Positions 12,525-26,800 are shown, counted from the stretch's first letter. The stretch is 64,000 bases of DNA from Botryotinia globosa (GCA_014898425.1 RCSZ01000010.1:1054001-1118000); one strand, 5' to 3'. Numbers and translations: made by a program. The notes: a model not told the origin generated them from the sequence alone.

Positions 12525-15500
12525 ATGGCATTCCTCTTCAAGAGTAAAAAGAATGCAGATAAGGCTCAAGCCTTGAGAGATGGCGGCAATGGAGCTCCTG
12601 GTTCACAATCCTCCCTCCAGAGCGAGAAAGGTCGGATGCCGCAACAAGCTGAGAGGACGACGACCCCTTCGAGTAGTGTCAATAATTCCATTACGTCGCT
12701 GCAAGGAGGCAATCCAGCGACGCCAAGTCCCGAACAATTAAACGGACGACGAGCACCAAACCCAGAGCAAGCGCAGGATCTCGCGGTAAGTGATTGGCAA
12801 CGTTTTTCTGAATTTCGCACATTGCAATTGCTATATTGAGATTGGATCCAAATACTGATTGATGATGTCTGCGTATAGCTGCGAAACGGCGCGCCGCCGC
12901 CAACACAGTCAATGAATTCAAATCCTAATTCCTCATTATACCCATGGTCGCAGCGAAGAATAACTTATACAACTAATCATCCTCCTCCTTTTCCTCGATA
13001 TGGCGCCGCTGTCAATTCCATGGCCTCGAAAGAGGGTGAGATATATCTTATGGGAGGTCTCATCAACAGCTCAACAGTAAAGGGTGATCTATGGATGGTG
13101 GAAGCGGGTGCAAATATGGCCTGCTACCCATTGGGCACTACATCTGAAGGTCCAGGTCCAAGAGTCGGCCATGCAAGTTTATTGGTGGGAAATGCCTTTA
13201 TTGTGTATGGAGGAGATACCAAGATGGAGGATTCTGATGTTCTAGATGAAACTCTATACCTCTTGAATACTTGTAAGTCAGCCCGGCCACATATGGGAAG
13301 CATGCTAAAGAATCATTAGCTACGAGACAATGGTCGAGAGCTGTTCCAGCAGGACCGAGACCGGCCGGGAGATATGGGCACTCGCTGAACATTCTGGGCT
13401 CAAAAATCTATGTCTTTGGTGGTCAAGTCGAGGGATATTTTATGAATGATCTGGTTGCATTTGACTTGAATCAATTGCAAATTCCGACAAATAGATGGGA
13501 AATGCTTATAAAGAATAGTGATGAAGGTGGGCCTCCTGTCGGACAGATACCCCCAGCCAGGACAAACCACTCGGTGGTCACTTTTAATGAGAAGCTTTTC
13601 TTGTAAGTCTATAACAACGAAAGAGCCGATAGCCCGGACTGCTGACTGATTCTTTTAGATTTGGAGGAACTAATGGCTTTCAATGGTTTAATGATGTTTG
13701 GTGCTACGATCCGATCACTAATGCATGGACTCAACTGGATTGTATTGGATATATTCCAGCTCCCCGAGAGGGCCACGCCGCTGCAATTGTCGACGACGTA
13801 ATGTACATTTTCGGTGGTCGAACTGAAGAAGGTGCGGATTTAGGCGATTTAGCAGCATTCAGAATCTCATCCAGGCGTTGGTATACCTTTCAAAACATGG
13901 GACCGTCACCTTCCCCACGTTCTGGACACAGTATGACGGCGTATGGCAAACAAATTATTGTTCTTGCCGGGGAACCAAGCACAGCAACTCGTGAAGCTCA
14001 AGATCTCGCAACCGTTTACGTCCTCGACACAAGCAAAATTCGATATCCCAACGATCAGCAATCATCCCAACAGTCTCAACAAGGTGCTGTTAATGAGCGT
14101 GTGCCTGGAGGTAGACGGCCAAGTGCAGGTGAGAAGAGCGGATTGATGCCCCGAAACATGGGCTCTAGGGAAAATTCCGCATTACCAGAGCCAAAGAAAA
14201 ATAACGGTCCACCTAGAGAGGGCGCCAATAGCCGAAATGGTGGACAACCAAATGTGAACGGCAACGATTCCAACGGCGTCGCTCCTGGTTCAGCTCAACC
14301 CCAGGGCCCACAACCTGGTTCGAAACTACCTAGGGCATCAATGGGACAGCCTGGCCCACCACCACAACAACAAGTACCAAATCCTCGAGGTCCCAATGCT
14401 GGTCCTAATGGTAGAGGCCCCAGAGGTCCTCAGGGTCCACAAGGTCCACAAGGCTCACAGGGCCCACAGGGCTCTCAAGGTCCACAAGGTCCTCAAGGTC
14501 CCCAGAATTCTCAGAGTCCTCCTCCAGGGCAAGGGAGACCCAACAATCAATTTGGTCCTGCTATCGATACCTCTTTGCGAAACCCCAAGCTGGAGAATAT
14601 TCCTCTGGCTCAACGAGCACTCTCGCCTGCACAGGAAGAAGGTCCCCAGGCTCGAGAGAGTCCAATCACCAATGGCCCGCGTCCTCCACTTCAAAGTGTT
14701 TTACAGCAGGAACACCAATCATCACACAACCAAATTCCTCCTCAGATGCAAGCTGGAGTTCCACCTCCATCACAACCATCATCACATCCACCCTCACAAC
14801 CATCATCACATCCACCCTCACAACCATCATCACATCCACCCTCACAACCACCGCCACAATCACAACCTCAACAAATTGCCAAATCCATAGCAAGGCAAGA
14901 TTCCGATGCCCGGCAACCTCAGCAAACGCCAAAGTCCATAAGTAGACAAGATTCTAACGCTCAGCAACCGAGTGGCACGAACTCGAGAGCCTCGTCGAAA
15001 CAAAGACAGCCTCGTGGTCAAAGTTCAGTGGATAGTAATACAGATATTTCCTTGAGAGATGTGATGAGTCGTCAAGTGTCGCCTCCCCCACCTACAAGAC
15101 AACCAAGTAATCCTCTTAGTCGAAGGACTTCGGCCAGAGGTTCTCAAACTGTAACGTTGCTAAAGGAGTTAGATGCTGCTAGAAATAGAAATGCCTGGTA
15201 TGCTTCGGAACTCGAACTTGCACGGAAAGCTGGATATACACCCAACCCTTCGACTAGTCCTATGCTAGATCAAAAAGCAGCAGAGTCTTTCGATGATGAT
15301 GACAAACCACTCATTGAAGCACTTCTGGCAATGAAAGCAGAACTAGCAAATGTCCAGGGCTCAATCGACAAACAAGCGGTTCTTGCAGCAAAACAAATTG
15401 CCGAGGTCGAAAAGCAACGAGATGCAGCCATCAATGAAGCGGTGTATCATAAAGCAAAACTTGCAGCTCACGCTGGAAGTCAAAGTAGCACGCCACAGCC

Positions 15501-17601
15501 CGACAGCGAGAACAGAGACATTGAAGCCATGACAAATGATCGATCCTCGGATATTAGTAGGAAATTGGCTGCCGCTCTAGCATCGCAACGAGATCTCAAG
15601 AACAGGGTGGATGGTCTTACCGCCGAGCTCGAAGCTGAAAAACGTGGAAGACAACTTGCTGAGGATACTGCCAATATCACACAAGCACGAATGGCTGAAT
15701 TGCAAACATATAAACAACAGAATTCTTCCGAGGTTGAACTTCTCAAAGCAGAGTTGCACGAATTAGAAGTTGCAGCCAGGGAAGAGGCGATTGTTTGTCA
15801 AGAAGCCGTCGCAGCCGCACAACTTATTCAAGCTGAAAAGGATGAGTTAGAAGCACGACACAAAGAAATATTGGGCACTGCGCAGGATCATAGCGAGACA
15901 TTTGAGTCGCTCCGGGAAGCCATAACGTCGTCCGCCGATATGAAGAACCTTTTGGAACGAAAACTTGGTGAGGAACGTGCTTTACGCGAAACAGTTGAAC
16001 AAAAACTCTCTGCGCTTCGAGCTGAGCACGAAAATCGTACTTCTGAGTTGGAGTCTGTTACCCGTCGTCTGAGAGATGCCGAAGAAATTGCCGAACAACA
16101 TGCAATTGAAGCTCGAACTCACAAAGAAGCAGTACTATCTGGCCTCGATAAAGTCACGAGTAGTAAAGATTTTGCGCTAAAGGATTCCGCCAGCGATGAC
16201 CGCGCTTCAGCCCTCGAGGCACAAGTTCAAGCTTCTAATGCCTTGGTTCGTAAATATCAAGCCGCAGCGAATACCGCTTCAGACAAGCTGCGAAGTGCCG
16301 AAGAACGCATTGCTGGGTTGGAGGCTTATCAAGAGCAGGCAAGTCGGGAAGGCATGTCTATTCGAAAGCAACTTCAGGCCTACATGCGTGAAACACAATC
16401 ACTCCAAGCTGCTAACTCGGATATGAAACATCAGCTTGCTAACCAACAGTTGGAGACAAATGCAGTCAACGTTCAGCACAATACTTTGAAGGATATTCTT
16501 GGTGAGCGCGGCATCAGTCCTGTCAGTGCATCAAGAACTCGAGGATTGTCTAGTCCTCAATCGGGTTCCAATACACCAGATATGGCACGTCTCCGTGAGC
16601 TTGAACAACAACTTGCAGCTAGTATGCATTCACACCAAGAAACCAAGGAAGCCTTTGAGAGCCGAGAGCAAGAAGCCGAGGGTGCTTATCGCGAGAAGTT
16701 GAGTCAACTAGAGAATGACTATCAATCTGCTGTCCATTACGTAAAGGGTACCGAGAAAATGCTCAAACGAATGAAGGACGAATTGTCGCGATACAAGCAA
16801 GATAATACACGATTGAAAGAACAGCTCACGGCTGCCGAGGAACGATCTACAGCAACGAAATCGCCTACGAACTGGGAAAGTGAACGTGCAGGCTTAGTTG
16901 GTCAAATCGAGACACTCCAGTCTGAGATTAATACATCGACTACGCAAATGGAGAAGCAATTGACGGATGTTCGAAAGGAATTACAAGACACTCAGACTAG
17001 TAACTCTGAACTGAAGCAGAAGTATGAAGCCTTGGAAAAGCAATTAGCTTCTAGCAGTGAACAAGCACGTCATGCGCTTGACCAATTGCAAGAAGAAAAT
17101 GCTCAGTTGGAAAAGCGTGCTCAAGACGCCGAGGAAAAGGTTTCATTGCTACTTGATCAAGTCGAGTCGTCAGTTGATAATTACCGTCGTCAATCACGTA
17201 ATCTCGATAGTATGGTTGGAGCCACAGCTCCTTCTACAAACCAGCGAAACTCAATTGGTCACGAATCGGTTTCTGAATCTTCCATGTATGGTGGTGCGAA
17301 TGACAACCGCAATAGCATGGCCTTAGATAGTCTTGCCTCGGAATTAGAAACGCTACGAACGCAATGGGAAACGACAAACAAGAACTATAGACTTAGTGGC
17401 TTCGGTGATTTCGAGGAACGACCTACTACTAGCAAATCTGATGCCGACACTGGTCCTCAACTGAGTGGTAGTCTTGCAGATTGGAGAAAACGATTAGATG
17501 CCGAAGAGCAGGAAGCTAAATCAAGAAAGGAAAGCTTGACTGGTTCGGAAAGAATTATGAGTCCTACTGGCGGTATAAAGGATTCTAATGCAGGTGCATG
17601 A
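12525..17601 (+). CDS. TEA1: Kelch-repeat, coiled-coil cell-end marker protein of the Tea1/TeaA type
   Basis: Model: exons 12525-12785, 12879-13272, 13320-13602 and 13660-17601, about 1626 residues. The start is the ATG of MAFLFKSKKNA. Residues ~105-460 form kelch blades (YLMGGL, FIVYGG, IYVFGG, VMYIFGG each followed by a W/Y-rich strand). A disordered Pro/Gln/Asn region follows, with a GPQ/GSQ collagen-like run (14416-14505) and SHPPSQPS repeats (14771-14846). The C-terminal ~700 residues are a long heptad-rich coiled coil. Kelch plus coiled coil is the architecture of Tea1/TeaA, which rides growing microtubules to hyphal tips and marks the polarity site. By my count exon 4 is one base out of register near 13676-13683 (see findings), so the residue numbers are approximate. 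The coding identity is not in doubt. Confidence 0.9.
14416..14510 (+). repeat. In-frame GPQ/GSQ collagen-like triplet repeat in the kelch gene
   Basis: Nine-base units of the form GGTCCACAA or GGCTCACAG encode about ten Gly-Pro/Ser-Gln triplets. It lies in the disordered linker between the kelch domain and the coiled coil. Confidence 0.9.
14768..14846 (+). repeat. 24-bp in-frame minisatellite encoding SHPPSQPS
   Basis: Three near-perfect 24-bp copies beginning CAACCATCATCACATCC, plus a partial fourth, each adding eight residues to the disordered linker of the kelch protein. Such units commonly vary in copy number between strains. Confidence 0.9.
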
Positions 17602-20600
17602 ACTTCGAACCAAGTCAACGTACTTTGATCTGGTAGTAATAACATTGGGGATTGGGATTTCGGATAAAGATATTTGTTTAATTGTTTTAGATTGATTGCT
17701 TCCTTGCATTAGGGAAGGGATTTTGAGCTGGGTATCGAATTATATACATACATGGACAGAATTCGGGATGGCCACCACATTTTAATGAATTTATGAGGAT
17801 AGGGAATAAGATAAAGATACCGAATGGAGAGGAAGATATTAAAGCAAATTGTGTGTTTTGGTGGTCCGGCTACCTTCTTTCTTCGTTCTTCTTTATCACT
17901 GTTTATTTGGCAATTTATACACTGTTGCTTCTTGCATATAATTCATTTGCTTGCTTGGTGGGGTTGTTTTGATGGACATGGAGGAATGGTGAAGGGAAAA
18001 TATCATATTTGCATTGCTTTCTGACTTTGTATGTGTTTTGTAACTTTTCTTCGTCTTCTGCTTCTTCTCTTTCCAATGGCGTTGCGGTGCATTGTCTCAT
18101 GAGTCAAATTCTTTATCATATGATGGGACTTTGTTGGATTGCACATGGCATTGCACTGCATGATTTTTTCTTAAGCGAGTTGGTGGAATTCTTTAGATCT
18201 CGTCAGAGAAGATCTGATGGGTGATTGGAATGTTGTGGAGAGGTAGTCATGCGTTTTGTTGAGGGTGGGGAGATGAGAGATACATTTTCTTTGAGAAAAA
18301 ACGATTGTTTGGGATTGAGTTGGTTGGTGCGGTTAATATGGGTGGGGGGTGCAATAGGAGTAGTTTATGGACAATAATAGTGATTCTATCACTAAACTCA
18401 TATTGCTGCTGGTGGTTGTTGTTATTAAGAAAATTGTTTGTTTTTTTAATTGTTTGTGAATTTGGGATTTGGGATTGGAATTGAACTGTATTGAATTGGG
18501 ATTGAAAGGTGGGTCGCAATGATGATGAGAATAATGTACTATAGCATTTTTTTTGGAGGTGAGGGTGGAAGAGTTGTGAGGGAGTGTGTGGGTGGATTAG
18601 TGGGAGTAGATGGGTGGATAATGAGATGGGGGTGGGAAGGGAGAATAAAGATAGGGGATGGAGATGGAGATGGAGATGAGAGATATTAGCGAGAATTGAA
18701 GAATTGATGAAGATTTTTTACTTGTGTGCACTGCGTTTACTTTTCGGTGTAACTTTGAGATTTTGTACTGGACTGAGATTTTGTTTATTTGTTTTTTGGT
18801 GATTATGCATTTGTTGTGTGTGAGATGTGATGTGTAGTGTGATGTGTAGTACGTAGTAATAACTCGGTTTTAATTCGAGTACAAATCAAAGTTTAGATAG
18901 AGAAAGGTTTTTATATTTGAACTGTGAGATGAAGTTATGATTTATCGGGTATGTATGTGTATATGTGTGTGTATCTATCTATGTATTTATAAATGATGGT
19001 ATGTTGGTGTGAAATATCGGGTTTATATCATATAGTATGTATGGCGATCTTTCGAGTCGACTGGATTCTATGAATATAGATGGTGGAGAATGTGGGAAGA
19101 GGGAGGGGAAGGGGAAGGGGAAGGGATATATATTGGATGGGTAGTTTTGGGCGATTGGTTTTGAATGGATGAGTAGGTGATGGATGGATGAGTAGGTTAT
19201 GAATGGATGATAAGGAGTGTGGTTGTAGATAGGTCTTTGATTTAAGATTGGGGGAACGAAGAATGTGGGAATTTGAAAGGGTGGAGATTTGAGGGGGGGT
19301 GGGAAATTGGGGAAGGGAGGAGGGAGGAGGGAGGAGGGAGGTGTATGTGAGGTTATGGGGGTGTGGACTTTTTGTCCTTGGAGGTGTGTCCTCGGATGTG
19401 TGTCCTCGGATGTGTGTCCTCGGATGTGTGGGGTGGGGTAGATCGTGTAGATGGGAGAGTGTGGGTAAAGGGAGGTATATTATTTGGGGAGGAGAGGAAT
19501 GGGAAGGGAATGGGTGGAAGGGAGGAATAATGCGGAAATGGGAAGCGGGATTCGATGGGGAGATGGGAAGATGGTTATGCCTTTTGGTATTAGTGGAGTG
19601 GAAGAGAGATGGATGAAAAGCTATTGTGAGGGACTGCAGTGGAGGGGAGAGGGATGTGACGATGTGATATTGGAATATGGGAATATGATATAGCAGGATA
19701 TGAAGAGAGAAAAGGATAAAGAACCAACTTGCAGAGATATTCCTATTGAGTATCAAAAAACGAAAAAGAAGAGCAAGGCAAGTAAGGAAAGGCATGAAGA
19801 CATAAAAAAGATCTCATGTACTAGAATATCCTCTTCAAATCCCGAATATTGAAAAAGAAAAGAAAGGAGGCTCGCTAGAAGTGATTCGCGAGTAGTGAAA
19901 TAAGAATTTGTGTATATAAATATAGAATATCTATTTTAGATATACACTTTCATATTTATAGAAAATCCCCCTCTTTTTCTATAAGGATAGGAATAGGATA
20001 ATAGAGAAATCCGATAGATACTCCGAGTTTGAAGTATTGATTGTGAGGATTTAAGAAGAAGATGGGGAATGATAGAGAGAGTTTGAGATCTGTTTATCTT
20101 TTTATTTTTTTGCTTCAAAGTTTAGATAGATGGATGGATGGATGGATAGATGGATGGATGGATAGATGGATAGATGGGAATATGTCTGTTTCTTTTTTCG
20201 AGTTATATAAATCTGATTGGATTGGATGTGACGTGATGGATTTTATTTTATTTTGTTGTTGAATGTATGTTCCTCTGTTGATTCTATTAGATATGTTACC
20301 TCTTCCTCTCACGTTTTCTTCTTCTTCTTCTTCTTCTTCTTCTTCTTTATAATCTAGCTATCATATCATCATATTCCCAGTATACCTTCATCATATTCAT
20401 CCATCATATTCATACATCCATCTATCCAGATCTCCTATCTATATTCCCTCATCACAAGCTGCAAATCAGAGCTGAAGTCAAGACTTACAGCTCATATTCG
20501 TGGACTGTTGGTTATATATGTATAGAGACGTATGTGTGAAATTTGACATATAAATGCTATAATTGTGTATAATGGCCTGAAGATCTGGTGCCCCTTATAT

Positions 20601-23600
20601 AATATATGTACCTATTCTGATTGGGTGTATTGAGAAGTGAGACTAGCAGCTGTGTAGTGGAGTTGAAGATCTGTTTATTATTTAGTACCTACTATATACA
20701 CACATACCTACATATATATATTTACAGATATAAGAATACAGAATCTATATTCAAATTGCCATGCAAATAATCATTCCTACCACCTCCCGTCTTCTACTCA
20801 AGATAGAATTTCCATCAAAGTTCTCACTCCAAACTCCCTCTCACCTTATCATGTTTCCACAGGACAGGCAGGAATATATCACTTCTCCTTCGTCCTCTTG
20901 CTCTCGGTAAAATCACAATTATAATTAGGGAAGAAAGGAAGGGATATATCAGGTACAGGTGATGAAATTCTCATGCATTGTGTAACATGAGAAAGAAGAA
21001 GATAAGAGAGGAAGAAATGATAAAATAATAAAATAATAAGGTAATCAGAGAATCAGATGATGTATATATTTATTTGTGACTTACTTGTAATCATATATAC
21101 ATATTTGATGGTATTATTATTATAGAGTAGAATATATATTTATCTTCTAGATTTATTTATCTAATCATTTATAACACATCTATCAGATATCAAATACCAG
21201 TTACTTCTCCTCCTGATCTCTCTTCCAATCTTTAAGCTATTAATCTCGACCCGAACCTATCTAGACCTCTCGAACTCGACTTTTCTTCAATTCAATTCCA
21301 TCCAATTTTATTTATTCTATTTTATTCCACAGTCGGTGAGATGAGATGAGATGAAGCCAAAGGTGACAAAGGTGACGAATGAGGTGTTGGATGAGGCGTT
21401 AGTCCTTGCCTTGGATGGTGACACTGATGCTGATGCAACGGAACTGGAATTGGAATCAGGAGAGAGAGAGCAGACTAGGATTTGGGTGGCGGACAGAGGG
21501 ACTTTTGTGTAATGTATTGTGTACCTAGTTACCTATGTATTTGTGGTATTCGGTTCGGTGTGAATTTGAGGATGAGGAGTATGTATGTATGGTGGAGAAT
21601 AGAGGATGGGGTCTGGAGGCTAGATTCTGGAGGTCGGGATTGAGGTTAGCTGAAGAGAAGGATTTTTTTTCTTCTTCTCGCCTCTTGGGGTTTTGATTTT
21701 CGATTTCGGGGCGAAGGGGGGCGATGGTGATGTGATGTGATATGATTGATAAATGGATGGGTGATTGATGCAGTTGAATTTGGGTTTGGGTTTGAATCGG
21801 AGTTGAATTGGTTGGTTAGTTTGTATACTAACTAGATCCTCGACTACTATCTAGAACTACATAGGTACGAGTATATTTATCCGAAATAGATTGTTGAATT
21901 AGCCCTGGTATTAGATTTATATTAATACCGATGTGATATCAATTTATTATAGATATTATATTGTCCAAGATCGATAATGGAGTATTGCTAACTATAGATA
22001 TATTGATTTATTATATAACGGTATTATTTAGATCATACTACGACTATCTGTTGATATATTATCTAGTACCTAGTAATTTCTCTCAAAAATAAATTCTAAT
22101 ATAAATCTAATATAAATCTAAAATAATTTAAATTATATATATATAAATTTTTATTAAATTATACTCAATATTAATAGAGATATTGATAAACGAAAAAAGT
22201 GATTTTTGATATAAAAAAATAGTTCAAAAAGAGGTCGCTTGAAAGTAGAATAATCGATTTAATTATTCATTAAGAACTTATTATCTATCTATCAACCTAG
22301 TATTCAACATATCTTAAGAACAACCCGCCCAACCAAACCGAACCATCATCCAACTATCAATCTAATCAGCTAATCTAATCAATCATTTCATCTGCCGATA
22401 GATTTCTTCCTCTTCATCTCTTCATCTCTCTCTATCACCTTTGCTTAAAATCAAATCAAAAAGTGGAATCATAGTCCCAACTCCAATTCCAGAAATACAT
22501 AAAAAGGGAATTCCCAATTCGAGATTCGATTCTAGTAGATGGAGGGATGATATGAATGTATGATATATATGTATGATGTAATAATACAATATGATATAAT
22601 ATAATTCATGAAGAATATATTTATATTTATATCTATATTTATCTATATTTACATCAGTTAATCAATAAGAAGCTATTTATATTTATAAATAAGGGGTTTG
22701 AATCTTTCTTATCCACAATTAGTTTTATTCTTGTTCTTGGTCTTGATTTTGTCTTTGTCTTTGTATTTTTTGTGATGGTGTTGAGGTTGATTGTATTTTG
22801 TGATGAGAGATGAGATTGATAGGGAGGGGGTGATAATAAGAGTAGAGAAGGGATGTTGATGTTGATATTGTGAATAGGTAGATAAATAGGTGCAAGGTAA
22901 CCTTATAGAAGTGATGAATGGATAAGAAAGGAATCATTGGCTTGCTGAATACTTACCAGTAGATTTGGGTGGAATGAATGATTGTTGATGATTGATTGAT
23001 AGAAGGGCGTAGGTAGGTAGGTACATGTGATATGATATATATGATATATGTATGTATGTATGTTTGGAGGTATATATGTAAATATCCAGATATCATTCAT
23101 TCATTCGGCAAACTATTCATTTATTACAAGTGAGGCAATCAATTAATCAATCAATCACTCTATCAATCTATCAATCTATCTAGCCCGATTATTACTATTA
23201 CTAGGTAAATATCAATATTAATATCAGCCTCCTCAGCCTCCTCAGCCTCCTCAGCCTCCCTCAGCCCACTCATTCCAGACCGAAAGAATGTTATTGATCT
23301 TGTGATATCTATCTAATATACAAAATATAACGCATCAGATATAAATACAAATATAGATATAATATCCATTCATCTTCAGCTGTACTCTGTGCTCTGTGCT
23401 CTGTGATCCGTGGCAAAAGAGTAGATACCTGTAGCTAGATAGATAGGTAGGTAGGTAGGCAGCAAGTATTGAAATCGAGAAAGTCAGCCAGTCAGCCAGT
23501 CAATCAGACGAAAGGAAGAGAAGAAAAAAGGAAGAAAAGAAAAAGAGGCCGAGTGAGTAAATGAGTACATCCTCTTGATATCTCGGTGTATGGATTGGGA

Positions 23601-25755
23601 AATCTGATATTCGAGTATCCATCCATAAGATTATCAATAATAGTTGATTCTTTCAGGTGAAGCGGCTGACTAGTTGGTTAATTTGTATGTATGTATGTAT
23701 ATATATATATAGTATCTAGGAGTTTAGGAGTTTCGATTGAGAATTGAGAATATCTCAACAAATCCAAATAGAATTTAGGGGGGGAAAAGGTAAATATATT
23801 TTATAAAAAAGATGTAAAATAATATATTTAGTGCAGGGTATAAAGAGATGAAAGGAATGATAAATATAAATCTTGATTTGTATATCTACCGAGATAGTTC
23901 TCTTGTATAAATAGATAATATCAATTAGATATTGAGATAATCACCATGTAAATACGGAGTATACGGAATAGATATCTCCTATATCTATCAACGAGATATA
24001 CATGTTGAGATTGAGATATATTGTATCTATCATGTGTACTATTATACTATCTAGTATTCGATGATATCTAATCGACTCAGAAGCAGATGATATCTATCAC
24101 CTCTACTCCTTTCACATCTCCATGCCTGATTTTCGATTCTAGATGAGGCATTTTTCTTCAATGGATGATCAATTAATCGATGAATAGATGTGGATTGCGT
24201 GATTGATGGATTGCGTGATTTTGGTATCTATTGGATGGTTGGATCATAATTGATGGATATTTTACTCTTTTATATATATAGACTCGAGATATGTAGATGG
24301 ATAGATATCTAGGCGTATTACCAAAATCACGATTACAAAGTTACGCAGCTTTTGAATCTTGATGGAGCAAAGACAAGGTAGATACTAGATGGGTATCGTA
24401 GGTGGCTACCTAGGACCTAGGTAGATATTGATGCCCCTCTTTTGGGCATTCTTTCGTGGGAAGCGGTTGGTTGGTTGGGCTTTGACTATGGGATTTTTGG
24501 TGGAGGGATGGGATGGGATGGGATGGGATGGGATAGGATTGTGAAGATGAGATGGGAGGAGAGGAGAAACTGGGAATAGATAGGTATTATCTACTCCGTA
24601 GAATGGAGTCAAATAGGATATATGGATATTTGTACGTGGATTGTAAGATTTGATTGGGTAGTGGTGGTGGCGGTGGATTTGGGGGTTGTGTTGTGTTGTG
24701 TTGTGTTGTGTTTAGATACGAAGTAGGTACTAGGTAGGAGGTATCTGGGCCTGGGTAGTATCTGCTGATTGATTGATATTATATCATATCATATCTAGAC
24801 GGAGCAGAGGCGGAGGCGGAGGAGGGAGGGTATTCCTTGGGAGAGTGAGGAGATGGGAGATATATGTGTATTATGGAGGTAGGGAGGTATCATTTGATGA
24901 TGATGATGTGAAGGGATAATGAGATTACTACTTGCTTAGTAATCAGAGGATCGGTGTATTGGGATTGTACAAAGTATTCTATGGAGATGAAGATGAAGAT
25001 GAAATGGATATGAATCTAGGGATGATGGTCGTAGGTAGGTGTATAGATAGATATATTGAGTATTACATGTATTTACAAGTATTATTTACAAGTACCGTAT
25101 TCAGATTACAAATTTACAATTAAGAATTTACAATTAATAACCTACGAGGGACTTATTTACTCTCGGGAATTAATTGATTACCTGGTCATCCAAGATTAAC
25201 AGAGTAAGTACTAATGATACTCTAGTCTACTCTACTCTACGTATTCATAATAGAGAGACACGGTAGATATGGTAGATAACCTCGACACCTTGTTGATCTG
25301 TGTGAGAGTCTGTCTGAGTGAGGCTCCGTCGGTGGGGAGAAGATCAATTGTAATTTGTGAGTGACAACACGGACGCTTGATATTGGAGGTGCTGGATAGA
25401 TGGATGGATGGGATATGGATGGGAATGTGATGTCAAGGTATATGTATGTGTATGTGTGCGGTGGGAGTGTAGGTATGGCTTTGATGTTTGGATGTTTGGA
25501 TGGTGTGTATGCAGTTTAATTGAGTTTGATCTTTGATCTTTGGGTTGGATTGAGTTGAGTTGATCTTGATCTTGATCTTGAGTTTGAAGATTGAGGCTTA
25601 TTTGCTTGATTGAGCTTGGTGAAGATGAAGGACGACGGATCTACCTAGGCCAGGTCAAGGTAGTTTGTTTGCTTGCTTGATTTCTTTCTACTAATTACTT
25701 ACTTTACTTTTACTTTTACTGAAAGCATATCCATGGATACTTACTTGTGTTGTAT

Positions 25756-25849
25756 ATCAAACACACCACTGACACCAGTCGAGCGAAGCGAAAAAGCCTC
25801 CACGGCAGTGGCCCAGCGGAGCGTCATTGACTTTTCTGAATTGTTTGAT
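25756..25849. repeat. MITE-like fold-back with nested inverted repeats
   Basis: ATCAAACA (25756-25763) pairs with TGTTTGAT (25842-25849), and inside it CCACTG (25766-25771) pairs with CAGTGG (25806-25811). The enclosed DNA is GC-rich (GAGCGAAGCG, CAGCGGAGCG) in an otherwise AT-rich area. This could be a miniature inverted-repeat element or a structured RNA. Neither is proven. Confidence 0.4.
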
Positions 25850-26372
25850 GTTTATATATGATACGGTCGGTATAGGTATTCACGATGTAATATTCTCTAC
25901 TCACATTCCTCAGTGCTCACCCCCTTCCAAGTTCCAATTTAACCCTTTTCATCAGCCCTCCCATCAGCCCATCAGCCCATCGCATGCAGAGTCATTACTC
26001 CGTACAGACCTTTCCAGTTTCACGTATGCGACCACCAGCAAGCGATTCAATTGCGTTTGCGTTGTCGTTGCATTGAAATTTGACGGTGCAAAAGTCAAGC
26101 ACTGTTCCATTTCTGATACTTCTGATACTTGGGTGGACTCCCTCGATCCATCTGGGAAATATCTTCCAGCCTATCACCACGCACGGTCAAGGATATTTTC
26201 TCGATGCTCGAAATACCGGTCACGGATCTTTCCTGGATTGGGTTACGTAGGTAGATTGTGGAATATGGATGAATAGGTATTATTAGGTATCTCTTTGACC
26301 CGAAAATGTCTTGGGGCTAAACTATTTATGGTATCAGGTGATGAGGTTGTGTTTTTTTGGGGGGAGGTTAGG

Positions 26373-26459
26373 TAGAGGTGAGGTGAGGTGAGGTGAGGTG
26401 AGGTGAGGTGAGGTGAGGTGAGGTTGATGGATGGATGGATGGATGGATGGATGGATGGT
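26373..26459. repeat. AGGTG array followed directly by ATGG array
   Basis: About ten AGGTG pentamers run into about nine ATGG tetramers with almost no spacer, about 1.2 kb upstream of the casein kinase start. Confidence 0.9.
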
Positions 26460-26529
26460 GATTATGTAAGTTGTATTTGGGTTTGAATATAATAATAATA
26501 TCTTATTCTTATTATGTAATCAACCAAGG

Positions 26530-26530
<1 letters not shown>

Positions 26531-26565
<35 letters not shown>
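26531..26565. repeat. ATT trinucleotide microsatellite
   Basis: About twelve ATT units are read directly from the sequence. Confidence 0.9.
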
Positions 26566-26690
26566 CATCATTCACTCACTCATTCACTACCCAATTCATC
26601 CATATCAAACGCCCTTTCCTTCCCTTTCGAGCCACCCAAACAAGGCCACGAATTCGTCCTACCATTATCACTTTGTACCTACCTACCTAG

Positions 26691-26800
26691 GTAGTTTGTA
26701 TCTATTACTACCACCAGGTAGTGTGTATCTATTACTACCACCAGGTAGTGTGTATCTATTACTACCACCAGGTAGTGTGTATCTATTACATACTACCACT
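26691..26800. repeat. 27-bp minisatellite, about four copies
   Basis: Units begin GGTAGTGTGTATCTATTAC and end CTACCACCA. They are nearly identical and directly follow a TACCTAGGTA palindrome at 26684-26693. Confidence 0.9.

Noticed and set aside
19028..19795. 255-codon minus-strand frame
   Set aside because: The opposite strand is G-rich simple sequence, and the translation is a His/Pro/Ser/Leu run without structure.
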